Notes under the pieces: model-generated
The model's database searches: none
Seen by the model: the letters and a program-made list of their open reading frames with translations, nothing else
What the model was told of the DNA's origin: nothing
Translations under genes and position numbers: made by a program
Shown: piece after piece, positions 1 to 9,725 of the stretch
How the letters are laid out: each line of letters begins with the position of its first letter
How positions within the stretch are numbered: the first letter of the stretch is position 1
Assembly: GCA_035486355.1 (NCBI GenBank)
Contig: DATHNE010000190.1
Span: 1 to 64,000 of the forward strand
Direction of reading: 5' to 3'
Source of the DNA: Palsa-883 sp035486355
GTDB taxonomy: Bacteria; Pseudomonadota; Alphaproteobacteria; Acetobacterales; Acetobacteraceae
DNA: 64,000 nucleotides

Positions 1-243
1 TCTGAGTAGAACCCGAGGGTTCCATCGGTGCCTCCACAATGCCATGCATATTGGATGGCTTCGATCCGCGATGTCCCGTTCACCTTCCGTATAAATAACG
101 ACCAGTTCCAGTCGTTGTCGCGGCGCTAAGCCCACTTCGTAACACGTCGGGCCACCCAGATATTTCTGATCGGGTGTGGACGGGTTAAAAGATTTGTTCA
201 ATCAATCCTTGGCTGGCCAAGGATGTAACGGAGTAACACTATC

Positions 244-375
244 ATGAATGTTGTCATCGTTTTCGTGATTGCGCTGGCAGCCGCCGGCGCTGGCTATGCC
301 TACTACGAGCACAGGCAGAACACGTTGGTGGAAGTCGATCTGGGGTCACATCAGTTGTCAATTCAGAAAAACTGA
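244..375 (+). CDS. Small single-pass membrane peptide, 43 aa
   Basis: A short reading frame of 43 codons starts with ATG and is preceded by a GGAG-like ribosome binding site about 12 bases upstream. The translation opens with a hydrophobic, Ala/Gly-rich helix at roughly residues 3-21, followed by a short charged tail. That is the shape of a small membrane-anchored peptide. I do not recognise a family. It stands alone ahead of the convergent desaturase gene. Real coding status is moderately likely because start, ribosome site and a clean membrane helix agree, but the length gives little statistical support. Confidence 0.5.
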   Translation: MNVVIVFVIALAAAGAGYAYYEHRQNTLVEVDLGSHQLSIQKN

Positions 376-429
376 GCCACCTGTTACCGTATCGGGATGA
401 CCTAGCTCCATTCGGTAGAGGTATCCCGG

Positions 430-1398
430 CTACAAATTACGTTTCTTGTGCGATGGCAGCTCAGCGAGCCGTTGATCCGGTCGCCGAACATCCCACGCCA
501 GGCCAACTGACTCCAATATTTGCACCAACATGAAGATCAAATCTATTTCCGCTCGACGATGGCCATGCCGTGCGGAGCGCGGATCCGCATGGTGGTTGTT
601 ATGCCAGCCTTCCCCACTCGTAAGGATCGCGACGAACCAGTTGTTACGGCTTTGCTCGCCCGTCTCGTAATTACGGTACCCCCAGAGATGCGCCGCTGAG
701 TTGACTGACCAGGTGATGTGCCAAACCAGAACGGTACGCACGAACACCCCCCAGATCAGCACGCTCGCTCCGAACCGAGCTGCGTCAGCAACGCTGCCTC
801 CGCTCAGAAGACTGGCCGCGAAGCCGCCCAGGAAGTAAACCGCCCAGGATGCCAGAATGATGATCGGGTAGAGCAGCGTACGCTCCAGCCGCCGATAGAA
901 CGGATCGCGCAGGACATCCTTCGCATAGCGCTCATAGATGCCGAGTCGCGTGAGGTCGCGGTTGTCCACCAGCATCCAGCCAACATGGCCCCAGAGAAAA
1001 TTGACCAGCGGGCTGTGAGGATCCTCCTGCCTGTCAGAGTACTCGTGATGCCGCCGATGAACCGCTACCCAACGTCCTGGCGTATCCTGCATCGAGCACA
1101 CGCCAAGAACAGCAAAGCCATGCTCCAACCATTTCGGGCAAGTCAGACCACGATGCGTCAACAATCTATGATAGCATAGGTTTATGCCAAGGCCACCAAA
1201 CACATAGACGCCGACAATGGCCAGCACGAGCCCGGTCCAGCTGAAAAGCCACGGCAGCACGGCCAGCAGTGCGGCGAGATGGTACAACCCAACGGTAATG
1301 GCGTAGGACCAGACGACACGTCGCCGATCAACCGCCGTGGGCAACGGCAGGTGGCGCGTCGTCGGACGCTGCCAAGCGGTGGAATGGCGGCTGCTCAC
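430..1398 (-). CDS. Membrane fatty acid (acyl-CoA) desaturase
   Basis: This 322-residue protein belongs to the membrane di-iron fatty acid desaturase family, which introduces a cis double bond into acyl chains at the cytoplasmic membrane. The three diagnostic histidine boxes are present: HRLLTH at residues 77-82, HRRHH at 114-118 and HNNHH at 266-270. Hydrophobic segments near residues 31-72 and 175-230 fit the usual paired transmembrane hairpins. Length is normal for bacterial delta-9-type enzymes. Transcription runs leftward, with no obvious operon partner. Regiospecificity and the acyl carrier (CoA or lipid) cannot be read from the sequence. The exact N-terminus is uncertain because the first 28 residues are poorly conserved in style. 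Confidence 0.88.
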   Translation of the reverse strand: MSSRHSTAWQRPTTRHLPLPTAVDRRRVVWSYAITVGLYHLAALLAVLPWLFSWTGLVLAIVGVYVFGGLGINLCYHRLLTHRGLTCPKWLEHGFAVLGVCSMQDTPGRWVAVHRRHHEYSDRQEDPHSPLVNFLWGHVGWMLVDNRDLTRLGIYERYAKDVLRDPFYRRLERTLLYPIIILASWAVYFLGGFAASLLSGGSVADAARFGASVLIWGVFVRTVLVWHITWSVNSAAHLWGYRNYETGEQSRNNWFVAILTSGEGWHNNHHADPRSARHGHRRAEIDLIFMLVQILESVGLAWDVRRPDQRLAELPSHKKRNL

Positions 1399-2253
1399 AA
1401 AAGTCCCCCCAAAAAAGTTGCCGCTTACCGATCAGCTGGCCATCGCCAGCGTCCAGTTGCCTGCGTACAGCAGCGGCAGCGCGAGTGCCAGCCGTACAAG
1501 CTTGGCCGCGGCCGACGATTTTTTTGGCAGAGCATCCGTGTTAGCGATGCCGGATCGAACCTCGGGGATCGGTAGGCCGATTGGAGCCACACCTCGGCCG
1601 ACACTCAATTCTGAATTTTGGTTAGGCCGAATTTCCGATCGTCAACGCGAGGTCGCCGTAGACGAGGCGGCACAGGGAACCATGCGGTCTGCCAACCGAT
1701 TGTTGGATGCGGACGTACATGGAGAAAGACGGGCGAAACAAGGTTCGGAAACTACTCAGGAGATGGTGGCTTGACCGTCTGAGGCCGCGACACGAGTGCC
1801 GGCCGCGTAGGCCGTGCTACCTCCCCCGCAGCACTGACGCGCGCAGCAAGGAGGCGAGACGGTAGGGCAGGCCGTGGCGTTGTAGCCGCACGATGTTGGC
1901 GACAAGGCGGTGGTGCGACAGCCGATCACACAGTGTGAGTGACTGGTGCCGGGACCGCGTTGCCTGGCACCAACTGTGGGCCAACCTCTGCCGAGGACCA
2001 CCGACCGGATGCCAACGCGATCCCCTGCCGATAGGTGCCGCCAACGTGTTCGCCGTCGGCGTGGGGGGGTGCGCAGGGCCGGTCTCGGTTGAGAGTTTGG
2101 CAACCGCGTCGTCCATATCGCGCTGCCGCAAGGTGCCGAGGAGATCACTGGCGAGACGACTCTCTGTCCCTCCAGCCGGGCCAGGCTCTTCTCAATCAGA
2201 TAATCCAACCCAGAACTATTGCTTTTAGTCCTGGATTCCCGTATGTTGTGATC
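1399..2253. other. Gap with no supported gene
   Basis: About 850 bases lie between the desaturase start and the transposase fragment. Open frames here lack the composition of real proteins and no family is recognisable. The right end directly abuts the truncated transposase, so part of this stretch may be old mobile-element flank. Confidence 0.5.
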
Positions 2254-2826
2254 ATGAAACCCGGACGCGACCCACTCAGCCTTGTCGCCTTGCAGGCGCG
2301 CTTCGCCGATGAGGAGAAGTGCCTTGCATTGCTCGAGCGTGCGCGCTGGCCTGCTGGACCAACCTGCCCGCATTGCGGCGTGACCGGCCACGCCTCAAGG
2401 CTCAAGGCCCGGCCCGGCCAATTTGCTTGCCTGGATTGCGGCAAGAGCTTCTCCGTCACCTCCGGCACACCGATGCACAAGACGCATCTGCCAGCCTCGA
2501 TCTGGATCATCGCGAGCTACCTGATCGGCACGTCAAGCAAGGGCATTTCGTCGCTGAAGCTGGCACGCCTGCTCGGCCTGCAATACCGCACGACATGGCA
2601 TCTGGCGCACCGCATCCGCGCCATGATGGACAGCCATCCCGCTCTGCTACGCGGCATCGTCGAACTGGACGAGACCTCCATGGGCGGCAAGCCCCGCGGT
2701 ACGAACCGGCCGGAGATACCGGCGCCAGTCCCGCTGTTTGCGGACCCTCAGCCAGCGCCGGAACGGAAGCCGTCGAAGCGCCGCAAGGCCGGGCGCGGCA
2801 CAGACAAGCCGATGGCGTTCAAGTAG
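2254..2826 (+). pseudogene. Truncated IS1595-family transposase
   Basis: The 190-residue product matches the N-terminal half of IS1595-type DDE transposases. It has a zinc ribbon with two Cys-x2-Cys pairs (CPHC and CLDC, about residues 36-62) and a helical DNA-binding segment. The start of the catalytic domain is marked by the ELDETSMGGK motif, which carries the first catalytic Asp. Family members usually run to about 300 residues, whereas this frame stops soon after the first catalytic region. The remaining catalytic residues are therefore missing and it should be inactive. The ATG at 2254 is chosen because the upstream in-frame extension has no transposase character. I could not identify terminal inverted repeats. 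It immediately precedes the convergent gltS gene. Confidence 0.78.
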
Positions 2827-2844
2827 CCTGCGCGTCCAGTCCGC

Positions 2845-4062
2845 TTAGCCGAATCCCATCATGTGGAGTGACAGAAACAGTGTGAGCACCACAGCGTTGA
2901 TGATGTCGATGAAGAAGGCACCGACGATGGGGACGATGAGGAAGGCCTGCGGTGCTGGGCCGTGACGATGGGCGATTGCCTGCATGTTGGCGATGGCGGT
3001 TGCCGTCGCGCCCATCGCAAATCCGCAGAACGCCGCGGCCATCACCGCGCTCTCGTAGTCGCGTCCAGCCAGACGGAACGTCACCAAAGACGCCCAAAGC
3101 ACCACTAACATCACCTGCGCGGCGAGGATGACGAGAAGCGGCCCCGCCAAGTCCAGCACGGTGCTGATGTCGAGGGCCATCATTGTCCAAGCCAGGAACA
3201 ACGATAGACAGACAGATCCAATCAGATCAGACGCAGCGCTGTGCAGCCGCAGGCCAACCAGCCCGCCGACGTTGCGCAGCACCAGCCCGGCCAGCAGGCA
3301 CAGCAAGAAGTCCGGTACGGTGACTGGTGCGTCAACGAGCAACGCGCCGAGCCATCTGCCAACCAGGACCGCGACCAGAGCCGCCGCGAGCGAGCTGATC
3401 ACCGGTATCATCGTCACGGGCGTCTCAGTCGGACCCAGGATGACCCCACCGTCCTGCGCGCTGTCTTGCGAGGCTGACAGGCTGAAACGACGGATCAGCC
3501 GCTCCGCGACGGGGCCACCAATGACACCACCCAACACGAGGCCGAGCGTGGCCGACGTCATGGTCAATGCCAGAACACCTTCTATCCCCGTGGCCTCACC
3601 GAATTTGTCGGCGTAGGCGGCGCCGGTGCCGTGTCCACCCGCCAGCGTGATCGATCCAGCCACGAGGCCGAGGAACGGGTGCAGACCGAGCAGCTTGGCC
3701 ATCAGCACGCCCAACGCGTCCTGCGCCAGGAGGAAGGGGATCAGCGCCCCGAGGAACCGCAGCAGCCGAGAACCGCCACGCAGCAGCAGGCGCAGGTCGG
3801 ACGTCAGCCCCAAGCAGGCGAAGAATATCAGCAACAGGCCAGGTTTCGTTGCGTTCTGTAACTCAATATGGTGCCCCGTGGCGCGGAACAACATCGCTGC
3901 AGCCAAGGCAAACAGCACACCCCCGACGATCGGGCTCGGGATGCTGTAGCGGGCGAGCAGCGCGACATGTCGCGCCAAGAGCGCACCCAGCAACAGGACG
4001 AGGCAGGCGGCGAGCAAGGACGGCAGGGCGCTAAGGCTGATCAGACCATCCGAGATTGTCAT
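2845..4062 (-). CDS. gltS: Sodium/glutamate symporter GltS
   Basis: A 405-residue polytopic membrane protein of the glutamate:Na+ symporter (ESS) family, which imports glutamate with sodium. The length equals the family norm. Many hydrophobic helices span the protein, and the conserved Gly-rich segment GGHGTGAAY lies at residues 142-150. The N-terminal helix opens directly after the start, as is typical. The sequence just upstream, and the first ~105 codons of the gene, recur as a decayed copy at 29816-30130. A remnant of a different membrane protein lies 190 bases upstream (4256-4451). So this locus is one half of an old duplication in which gltS survived. Confidence 0.88.
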   Translation of the reverse strand: MTISDGLISLSALPSLLAACLVLLLGALLARHVALLARYSIPSPIVGGVLFALAAAMLFRATGHHIELQNATKPGLLLIFFACLGLTSDLRLLLRGGSRLLRFLGALIPFLLAQDALGVLMAKLLGLHPFLGLVAGSITLAGGHGTGAAYADKFGEATGIEGVLALTMTSATLGLVLGGVIGGPVAERLIRRFSLSASQDSAQDGGVILGPTETPVTMIPVISSLAAALVAVLVGRWLGALLVDAPVTVPDFLLCLLAGLVLRNVGGLVGLRLHSAASDLIGSVCLSLFLAWTMMALDISTVLDLAGPLLVILAAQVMLVVLWASLVTFRLAGRDYESAVMAAAFCGFAMGATATAIANMQAIAHRHGPAPQAFLIVPIVGAFFIDIINAVVLTLFLSLHMMGFG

Positions 4063-4255
4063 GCGTACCCGTTTTCAGCCGACAACCTGTCCGTGGCTGA
4101 CTTTCGTTGCGTAATGTTCGCCATTTGGCGCGCTTCTGCAATCGCGCAATTCGCGTTTGGCCTTGAAGATGGGGGATGCTTTGCCTCGCGAGTACGACAG
4201 ATGACCCAGCGCCATCGGCAGCAACCTTCGCGCGTGATGCCTGCCTGGCACATCT

Positions 4256-4451
4256 TTTGCCAGAATCAGTGCCTTCACTGCGGCCGCACCATACGGGCGT
4301 AACTGACACCCGGGGCTTGCAGGACTGCCGTCTTGCACAACAGCATCGCACCGAAGCAAATGTACAAACGCAGAGAGATCAGCACGCAATGGATCAACTC
4401 ATTGCGCACCTTGAGGCCCACGATCTTACCAGGCTTGGTTCCATCGCCCAT
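4256..4451 (-). pseudogene. N-terminal remnant of a four-helix membrane protein
   Basis: The bases here align closely with the first ~65 codons of the intact membrane protein gene at 31859-32416, including the start codon region and the stretch encoding PYGxAAVKALILAK. The reading frame is interrupted and the remaining two thirds of the gene are absent. It sits directly upstream of intact gltS, whereas the intact paralogue sits upstream of a decayed gltS. The remaining ~280 bases up to 4733 show nothing recognisable. Confidence 0.75.
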
Positions 4452-4733
4452 AGCAGGATGGAGATGACGGCGTCGTCTCTTGCGCGAGCGCGCATCTTCA
4501 GGACGCTGTATCCGAGCTGGTGGTGCGTTCCGGGCACTTCACTCAGTCCGATCCTCGGACGATCGCCGAGGTCGGTCGTATCCTGCTCCTCCATTTACGC
4601 GACCCATGCACCACTCGCGCTGCGTGCGAGGGCGGTGGCGCGAAGCCGGTGGTCGGGCAACGGCCAACCGGTCAGAATTCCGCCACGGGCTGGCTACTCG
4701 AAGTAGATCCGGAACGTCCTTGCCGAAGTCCTA

Positions 4734-5696
4734 TCAATTGCTCGTGACGTCCACGCGAGCCCACGTAATATCGGGATTGTAACGTGCCATCGCCGCCGCG
4801 ATGGCTGCCGTCCCACTGCCAAGGTCCTTCTGGTAGACTACACCGTCCTGATCGACCAGGAAGGTCATGATGCCGGAGGCGCCGAAGCTCGCGGGCCAGG
4901 CCACCAGTGCAAAGCCCTCGGTCATGCGGCCACCCGTCACGTAGGACTTGGCGCCACCAGGCGCGTTCTCGCCCTGGGCGTTCAGGATACGAAAATAGTA
5001 CCCCTGGTACGGAATCCGATACCCGGTGCCCGGATCATCCGGATAGCCTTCCTCCACGGACTGCGCGACCAACGGACCGAATGGGCTCTCGGGTTCGCCG
5101 GTCGTCACGGGCCAATACAGCCCATCATGCTTGTTCGGCCGGCTCGCCAGGCGTTGCGCGTATTCGCCCTTCCCGCTGGCTTGTTTGGTTCGCTCGAAAT
5201 AATCGCGCTGCGCGTCGACGTAGGTGAGCGCGACACGGATTGCCGCGATTTCGTTACGACCGATGCGCCGGTCGATGATCTCCTGCGCGCCTGCCTGTGT
5301 GTCGAATTGCCAGCGTCCATTCACCAGCACCACGGGAATCGGCATCGGCCAGTCATTGGCGCCGACACGCAGCACGTCATGGCCGGGTGTAACCTCGGCC
5401 AGTTTGTGTTGCGCGTCGTAGTCGGCCACGAACTTTTGCCGCGCGGCGGCGTCGGCGTTCTGGTCGCCGGAATTGATCAAGGTCTCGCTGCCGGAACCAA
5501 GTACAGCGAGCAACTGCTTAGGATCGTTGCTGCGCGCCGCGTCGAGCAGAGCCGCCACGGCATCGTCGGGTGTGGCAAAGCTCAATTGGCTCGGTGCGCC
5601 AAAAGCGGGGAATGGCAGCGTGCCACCCACCAGAAGGCCTGCGAGAATGATAGCGCGCAGCGTCACCGACATGACCTTCATGATGCTGAACTCCAT
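4734..5696 (-). CDS. DUF2950 family exported protein
   Basis: A 320-residue protein of the DUF2950 family, whose function is unknown. The N-terminus has a signal peptide: a basic start, a hydrophobic core, and Ala-rich cleavage near residue 33. This points to a periplasmic location. The conserved central region with the GYYFRIL segment and the Gly/Thr-rich C-terminal sheet typical of the family are present. An internal ATG at 5681 would give a more standard signal peptide (MKVMSV start) and may be the true start. The gene follows a DUF3300 gene without any intergenic base, so the two are surely co-transcribed. DUF3300-DUF2950 pairing is common in proteobacteria, which suggests a shared envelope role (inference). 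Confidence 0.85.
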   Translation of the reverse strand: MEFSIMKVMSVTLRAIILAGLLVGGTLPFPAFGAPSQLSFATPDDAVAALLDAARSNDPKQLLAVLGSGSETLINSGDQNADAAARQKFVADYDAQHKLAEVTPGHDVLRVGANDWPMPIPVVLVNGRWQFDTQAGAQEIIDRRIGRNEIAAIRVALTYVDAQRDYFERTKQASGKGEYAQRLASRPNKHDGLYWPVTTGEPESPFGPLVAQSVEEGYPDDPGTGYRIPYQGYYFRILNAQGENAPGGAKSYVTGGRMTEGFALVAWPASFGASGIMTFLVDQDGVVYQKDLGSGTAAIAAAMARYNPDITWARVDVTSN

Positions 5697-7061
5697 CTAA
5701 CCCCCCCGATTTGGTGCACGGTTGCCACCAGGTCTACTGGCTGGAGCTCGGGGTGCCGGCCGCTGTTGCGCGCTGCCTCCGCCGCTGGGTCGGTTGGCGT
5801 TCCCACGGGCCGGCTGGGTTGCCCGGCTCTGCGCGCCCCGGTTGCCGAACTGATTGGCCCGCGCACCGTCATTGATCCCTCCGAAGGCACCAGCCGGCCG
5901 TTGTTGGGCCGCGGGAGGGCGACTGACGCCAGCGCCAGGGCTGACACCGCCGGGACGCTGGCCAATCGACCCAGCCGGTGGCGTGCCACCTGGGCGCGGA
6001 ACGTTACCGCCCTGCGTCGGGACGTTGGGGCGCTGCACGGAGCCGCCTTGCGCCGGGTTGCCCGGACGCGGCACGGCGCCACCCTGTGCGGGTCGGTTGC
6101 CAGCCGCGGGCCGGTTCACGACGCTGGCGGGAACCTGCACATTGGGACGTCCGATAGCGTTCGCCGGTAATGGCACCGGACGGCCGGGCGCGCCCACCGG
6201 ACCGGCGGGGGGACGAATTGGCCGGCCGCCGACGCCGCCCGCAGGAGGACGCCAGGTTCCCGAATTTATCGGCGGTCGATTGACGTTGATGCTGTTGTAG
6301 CGATTCACGTTGACGTTCACGCTGCCCGCGCCATACCCGTACCACGTCGGACGCGCCCAGCCCCACAGCGAACCGACAACCAACGCACCCGTTGCGAACG
6401 CCAGGCCCGTCATGAAGGCGGTGCCAACGACGTAGCCAGGTGGGGGCGGGACATAGACTGGCGGATACAGCGGGTAGGGCCACGCGCCGTAGACCACGGT
6501 GGGGCTGTACACCGGTACGTAAACGACCTGCGGGTTCGCCGGCTCGATGATGATGGTGCGGTTCTCAACGACGACCTGTTGTTGCTCGGTTGTCTTGAGG
6601 TAGCCGGCCGCCTGCGCCTGCTGACGCAACCGTTGGACCGAGTCCATCACGTCGGACTGTTGGGTCGCGAATGCGTATCCAAGCTGCTGCGTCCAGTCGA
6701 GCTTCTCATTCAGCATCGCCAACACTTGCGGGAACGGTACCAGCGACTTCACGCTCGGATCCCAGGCCGACGGCGCCAATGCCTGTGCCAGCGCGTCGCC
6801 CGTCAGGGCTTTGTTGGCGGGGACATCCAGCCAGCGCGATGCCTCAACAACCTGCAGTGGATAGGTCGCGGCCATCAGCACTTGTGTCAGAAGCGCATCG
6901 GGATAGAGCGCGATGGGCGCCAGCAATGCGTCGAGCTGCTCGGTGTTGAACGCGTTGACGGTCGCCGCGGTGGGCGGGCTGGTCTGCGCGACGGACGGGG
7001 GCGGCAAGATCAGCGCCAGGGCGGCCAGCAGTGCCACGCTGCGGTAGAGGCTTCTTCGCAT
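5697..7061 (-). CDS. DUF3300 family exported protein with Pro/Gly-rich tail
   Basis: This 454-residue protein carries the DUF3300 domain at about residues 40-205. It is recognisable from the opening phrase on calculating from ALYPDALLTQVLMAATYP and from alternating helices. A cleavable signal peptide covers residues 1-25. After a hydrophobic GTAFMTGLAFATGALVVGS stretch (about 215-240), the last ~200 residues are a low-complexity Pro/Gly/Arg/Gln-rich tail, which is a family habit. The protein is probably periplasmic or envelope-associated. Its stop codon abuts the start of the DUF2950 gene, so this is the first gene of a two-gene operon. The molecular function is unknown. Confidence 0.85.
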   Translation of the reverse strand: MRRSLYRSVALLAALALILPPPSVAQTSPPTAATVNAFNTEQLDALLAPIALYPDALLTQVLMAATYPLQVVEASRWLDVPANKALTGDALAQALAPSAWDPSVKSLVPFPQVLAMLNEKLDWTQQLGYAFATQQSDVMDSVQRLRQQAQAAGYLKTTEQQQVVVENRTIIIEPANPQVVYVPVYSPTVVYGAWPYPLYPPVYVPPPPGYVVGTAFMTGLAFATGALVVGSLWGWARPTWYGYGAGSVNVNVNRYNSINVNRPPINSGTWRPPAGGVGGRPIRPPAGPVGAPGRPVPLPANAIGRPNVQVPASVVNRPAAGNRPAQGGAVPRPGNPAQGGSVQRPNVPTQGGNVPRPGGTPPAGSIGQRPGGVSPGAGVSRPPAAQQRPAGAFGGINDGARANQFGNRGAQSRATQPARGNANRPSGGGSAQQRPAPRAPASRPGGNRAPNRGG

Positions 7062-7341
7062 GTTCCGTTTCCTATTGGCCCGTCGTCTCGGTCTGTGAGG
7101 GGCTTAAGCATTCCTCGAATCGCCCGACCTTGGAGTCCCCCCACGGTATCATTGATCTTCCTTGGCCATAAGCGCTCTCGTGATGCGCCTGCATCACTAA
7201 GGGGCGTCACGCGATGGCCGTCAAATCGCCTATCACGACATAGCGCTTGCCGGCGGTCTTCGAGAACGATTGCTCGCATCAGTTCGCCTACCAGGACGGG
7301 CCTTCGCACCTGTCGAGGCCAACAGCGCATCACGATCCCGT

Positions 7342-8007
7342 TCACGCGTCGCCCCAGCGCATCAGTTGGATCGACTTGCCGACAATGGTGGCGCCTTGGT
7401 CGATACCCGCTTCAGCCGCACGCACGGTGCTCAGTGTGGAGCCGAGATTGAGGGCTCCAGGAGATTTCTTGTTCGCCGCGGCGGCGAGCCGCGTACGACT
7501 GGTCCAGTCGTGGAGCGTCAACGCGTGGGTGACAGAGCTTGAGAAGGTTCCAGGCGAAGAAGACGCCTGCTTGTCAATGTTGAGCAGCAGACCGGCCGGA
7601 TAGATGCGCGAGACAGTTGAGAGCATAGGCACATTCGATTCGACACCAACGAGCTGTATCTGCAACAGCAGGGTGCTTGGCCTAGCGGTATGGACGATAC
7701 GAATGTTCGGCTTAGTCGCCGTCGTGTAGGGTTTCTCGAGATAGTTCGCGATCTCCGTGCGGTCAGCCGCGAACGTGCTGCTCCAATCCTTGTCTATGCC
7801 GTCGTAGATCGAGACCGGCGCGATCATGGCGCGTCGCTGTGCGCTTGGCGGTTGAGGAACGCCGATCGATCGCATAGTGTTCATCGACGCCGCGGCGCGG
7901 CGGACGCGGCCCGACCGCGGACGCCCCGCACCATTCGAACGTCGATGGCATAACGATCCGCGCTCGGTCTCTCGGCGGTCTCTGTTGGTGTTCGGTGACC
8001 GGGACAT
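7342..8007 (-). CDS. DUF3313-like protein, N-terminus doubtful
   Basis: The C-terminal ~160 residues resemble the DUF3313 family of bacterial lipoproteins. They show a PVSIYDG-type opening, a helix, then short beta strands ending in a conserved stretch about an invariant STVSRIYP-like segment. Family members normally begin with a lipoprotein signal and cysteine. Here the first ~55 residues are Arg-rich and have no lipobox, so the original 5' end may have been lost or frameshifted. The ATG at 8007 overlaps the stop of the upstream barrel gene in a TGATG arrangement, which supports translational coupling. Function is unknown. The ~280 bases between its stop and the DUF3300 start contain nothing I can name. 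Confidence 0.55.
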   Translation of the reverse strand: MSRSPNTNRDRRETERGSLCHRRSNGAGRPRSGRVRRAAASMNTMRSIGVPQPPSAQRRAMIAPVSIYDGIDKDWSSTFAADRTEIANYLEKPYTTATKPNIRIVHTARPSTLLLQIQLVGVESNVPMLSTVSRIYPAGLLLNIDKQASSSPGTFSSSVTHALTLHDWTSRTRLAAAANKKSPGALNLGSTLSTVRAAEAGIDQGATIVGKSIQLMRWGDA

Positions 8008-8906
8008 CAGAAGCTGAAATTGACCATGAGCATCGGGCCGCCCATCGACAGGCTCTGCACGACGGCATTATTGCCCTGCTCGAAGGACAGGTAACGATAG
8101 GTCAGTGAGACGCCGGCCCACCCGGTCTGATAGCCAACACCGGAGGCAATCTGCCAGGTCAGATTTGAGCCACCCGCCCCGATGTCGAAGTAATATGGGA
8201 TAAAGAAGCCGGTATTGCTGATACGGATGCGGCCACGAAATCCTCCGATCCCGTTCCAGATTGCCGGATTGGCGGAAACACTGCCGATGCCGCCAAACGT
8301 CGGACCATTCCCGCGCGGTCCGGTCACGCTCAGTGCCAGGCTGTAATTTGTCCTGCTGTCCACGCCAAAGTAACGGAAGCCAGCAATCACGTCGAAATTG
8401 CCCCAGTCACCTTGCACCACCGTATAGCCGCCCTCCAGCGTCCATAGCGTGGCGCTCAGTGTGGTGCTTGTGCTGGTCTGGGCCGAACTTGAGATCGGGA
8501 TGGGAGCGCCGCCGTCAAAATTGATCGACTTGAAGTGGGCGCTGTTCGCGTTCAACTTCATGAACATGAAATCGGTCAGCACCGAGAACCGACCGTATTG
8601 GGCATCAGCCGCAAACGCCGTCGCAAAGTCCAGGTGGGAGAGGAGCTGACCGGGGTCAACCGACAGATCGGTTGGCAGCCGGCCTGCGAGGCCACTTGGT
8701 AGGTTGTAGTTCAGGGTCGTGTTGACCGTCGGAACCCACAAATAGGGTGCGACATTGAAGGACCAACCGGATGGGGCGCCGTTGGTCTGCGCCATACTGG
8801 CAGGTTGCTGTGCCCTCGCCCCGGATGACGCACCTGTTACGAGCAGTCCTACAACCAAAGATGCTGAGGCTACCTTGTGTAGCATCCGGAATGTTTCCCC
8901 AATCAT
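8007..8906 (-). CDS. Outer-membrane beta-barrel protein
   Basis: A ~299-residue exported protein with a standard signal peptide (from the ATG at 8906, cleavage after an Ala-rich ARA site). The rest is rich in alternating hydrophobic/polar beta strands and aromatic girdle residues, and ends in a terminal Phe (VNFSF). A C-terminal aromatic is the signal for BAM-mediated outer-membrane insertion. The longer open frame back to 9008 adds a hydrophilic stretch before the signal peptide and is unlikely. It may be a transporter or structural barrel; no substrate can be inferred. The gene is translationally coupled to the DUF3313-like gene. A decayed paralogous fragment lies upstream at 9291-9440. Confidence 0.75.
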   Translation of the reverse strand: MIGETFRMLHKVASASLVVGLLVTGASSGARAQQPASMAQTNGAPSGWSFNVAPYLWVPTVNTTLNYNLPSGLAGRLPTDLSVDPGQLLSHLDFATAFAADAQYGRFSVLTDFMFMKLNANSAHFKSINFDGGAPIPISSSAQTSTSTTLSATLWTLEGGYTVVQGDWGNFDVIAGFRYFGVDSRTNYSLALSVTGPRGNGPTFGGIGSVSANPAIWNGIGGFRGRIRISNTGFFIPYYFDIGAGGSNLTWQIASGVGYQTGWAGVSLTYRYLSFEQGNNAVVQSLSMGGPMLMVNFSF

Positions 8907-9290
8907 CGTGGTTGACCCGATCTGACACTGGTTACGGCTCGTCGGCCACTGGGGTTTGTTCTGACGACTATACCTTTGTGTAACAGACCGAGTGTGTGCC
9001 TCTCGCAATCAACCGCGCACCGCCACTCATTGGGAGACCAACCTGCAATGAACGCCAAATGACACAGAGAACCACTGCGTAGCGGGTGGAAGCGGATCTC
9101 GCTATACGGATTCGGCAAGATTGTGGGTCAATTGGAACTTCCTTTTTTTGGACTTTCTCGTACACTCCGGCGGGGTGATCGAATAGCTGGTGCTGGCCGA
9201 CGGGAGGTTGACCAGTTTCGGGCAGTGAACCAAATAAGCAGCCGCTCGTTCATAAGGATTGCCAACACCGGCCGTCGACCCAAAGCGGGC

Positions 9291-9440
9291 CTACGGCCGG
9301 TACCACTTGAAGGAGCGGATGATGGTTGGCAGCCAAAGATAGGCTACGATGTCGAACATCCAAGCAGATGGGCTAGCCGCCTGATGCCCGCACGGGTCTG
9401 GTTGCTGCGCTGACGCCCCAGAGGCTGCATCACCCAGGAG
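9291..9440 (-). pseudogene. Fragment of a paralogous outer-membrane barrel
   Basis: The translation of this stretch repeats the end of the signal peptide and first strand of the barrel protein at 8007-8906: an Ala-rich cleavage region followed by AQQP, a Ser-Trp pair and YLWLPT. After about 48 residues similarity stops at a stop codon. It is a short remnant of a tandem duplicate. The rest of the gap 8907-9725 shows no other supported feature. Confidence 0.65.
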
Positions 9441-9725
9441 GAATTGCGCAGCATGTGGGTCAAATAACAGCCGAACGCTCATTCGGCCATGGCAAGCGAG
9501 TGAGCCAAGGGCACGCACGGTATACACGCGAGCCAGCATTGGGATGCGAGCAATTAGATTGCAAGGCCCTGCCGAATTCGGCAAACTGCACCCATGCAGC
9601 GCGGGTGGTTCGGGGGGGACTCTGAGGAACGGCTGCAGTTAATCAGCATGGCTCTTAGTTTTGCGGTGCCGTAGGCGCTTGCCTGATGCGTGGGCGCGGC
9701 TGGGCACCGGTTGAAAGAAGAGATC

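Noticed and set aside
1756..2391. Minus-strand open frame of 211 codons
   Set aside because: Spans the IS1595 fragment antisense and has no recognisable domain; composition looks like noise.
7181..7196. TGATGC-N4-GCATCA inverted repeat upstream of DUF3300
   Set aside because: A short dyad over 100 bases from the start codon; I see no matching copies and cannot support a regulatory role.
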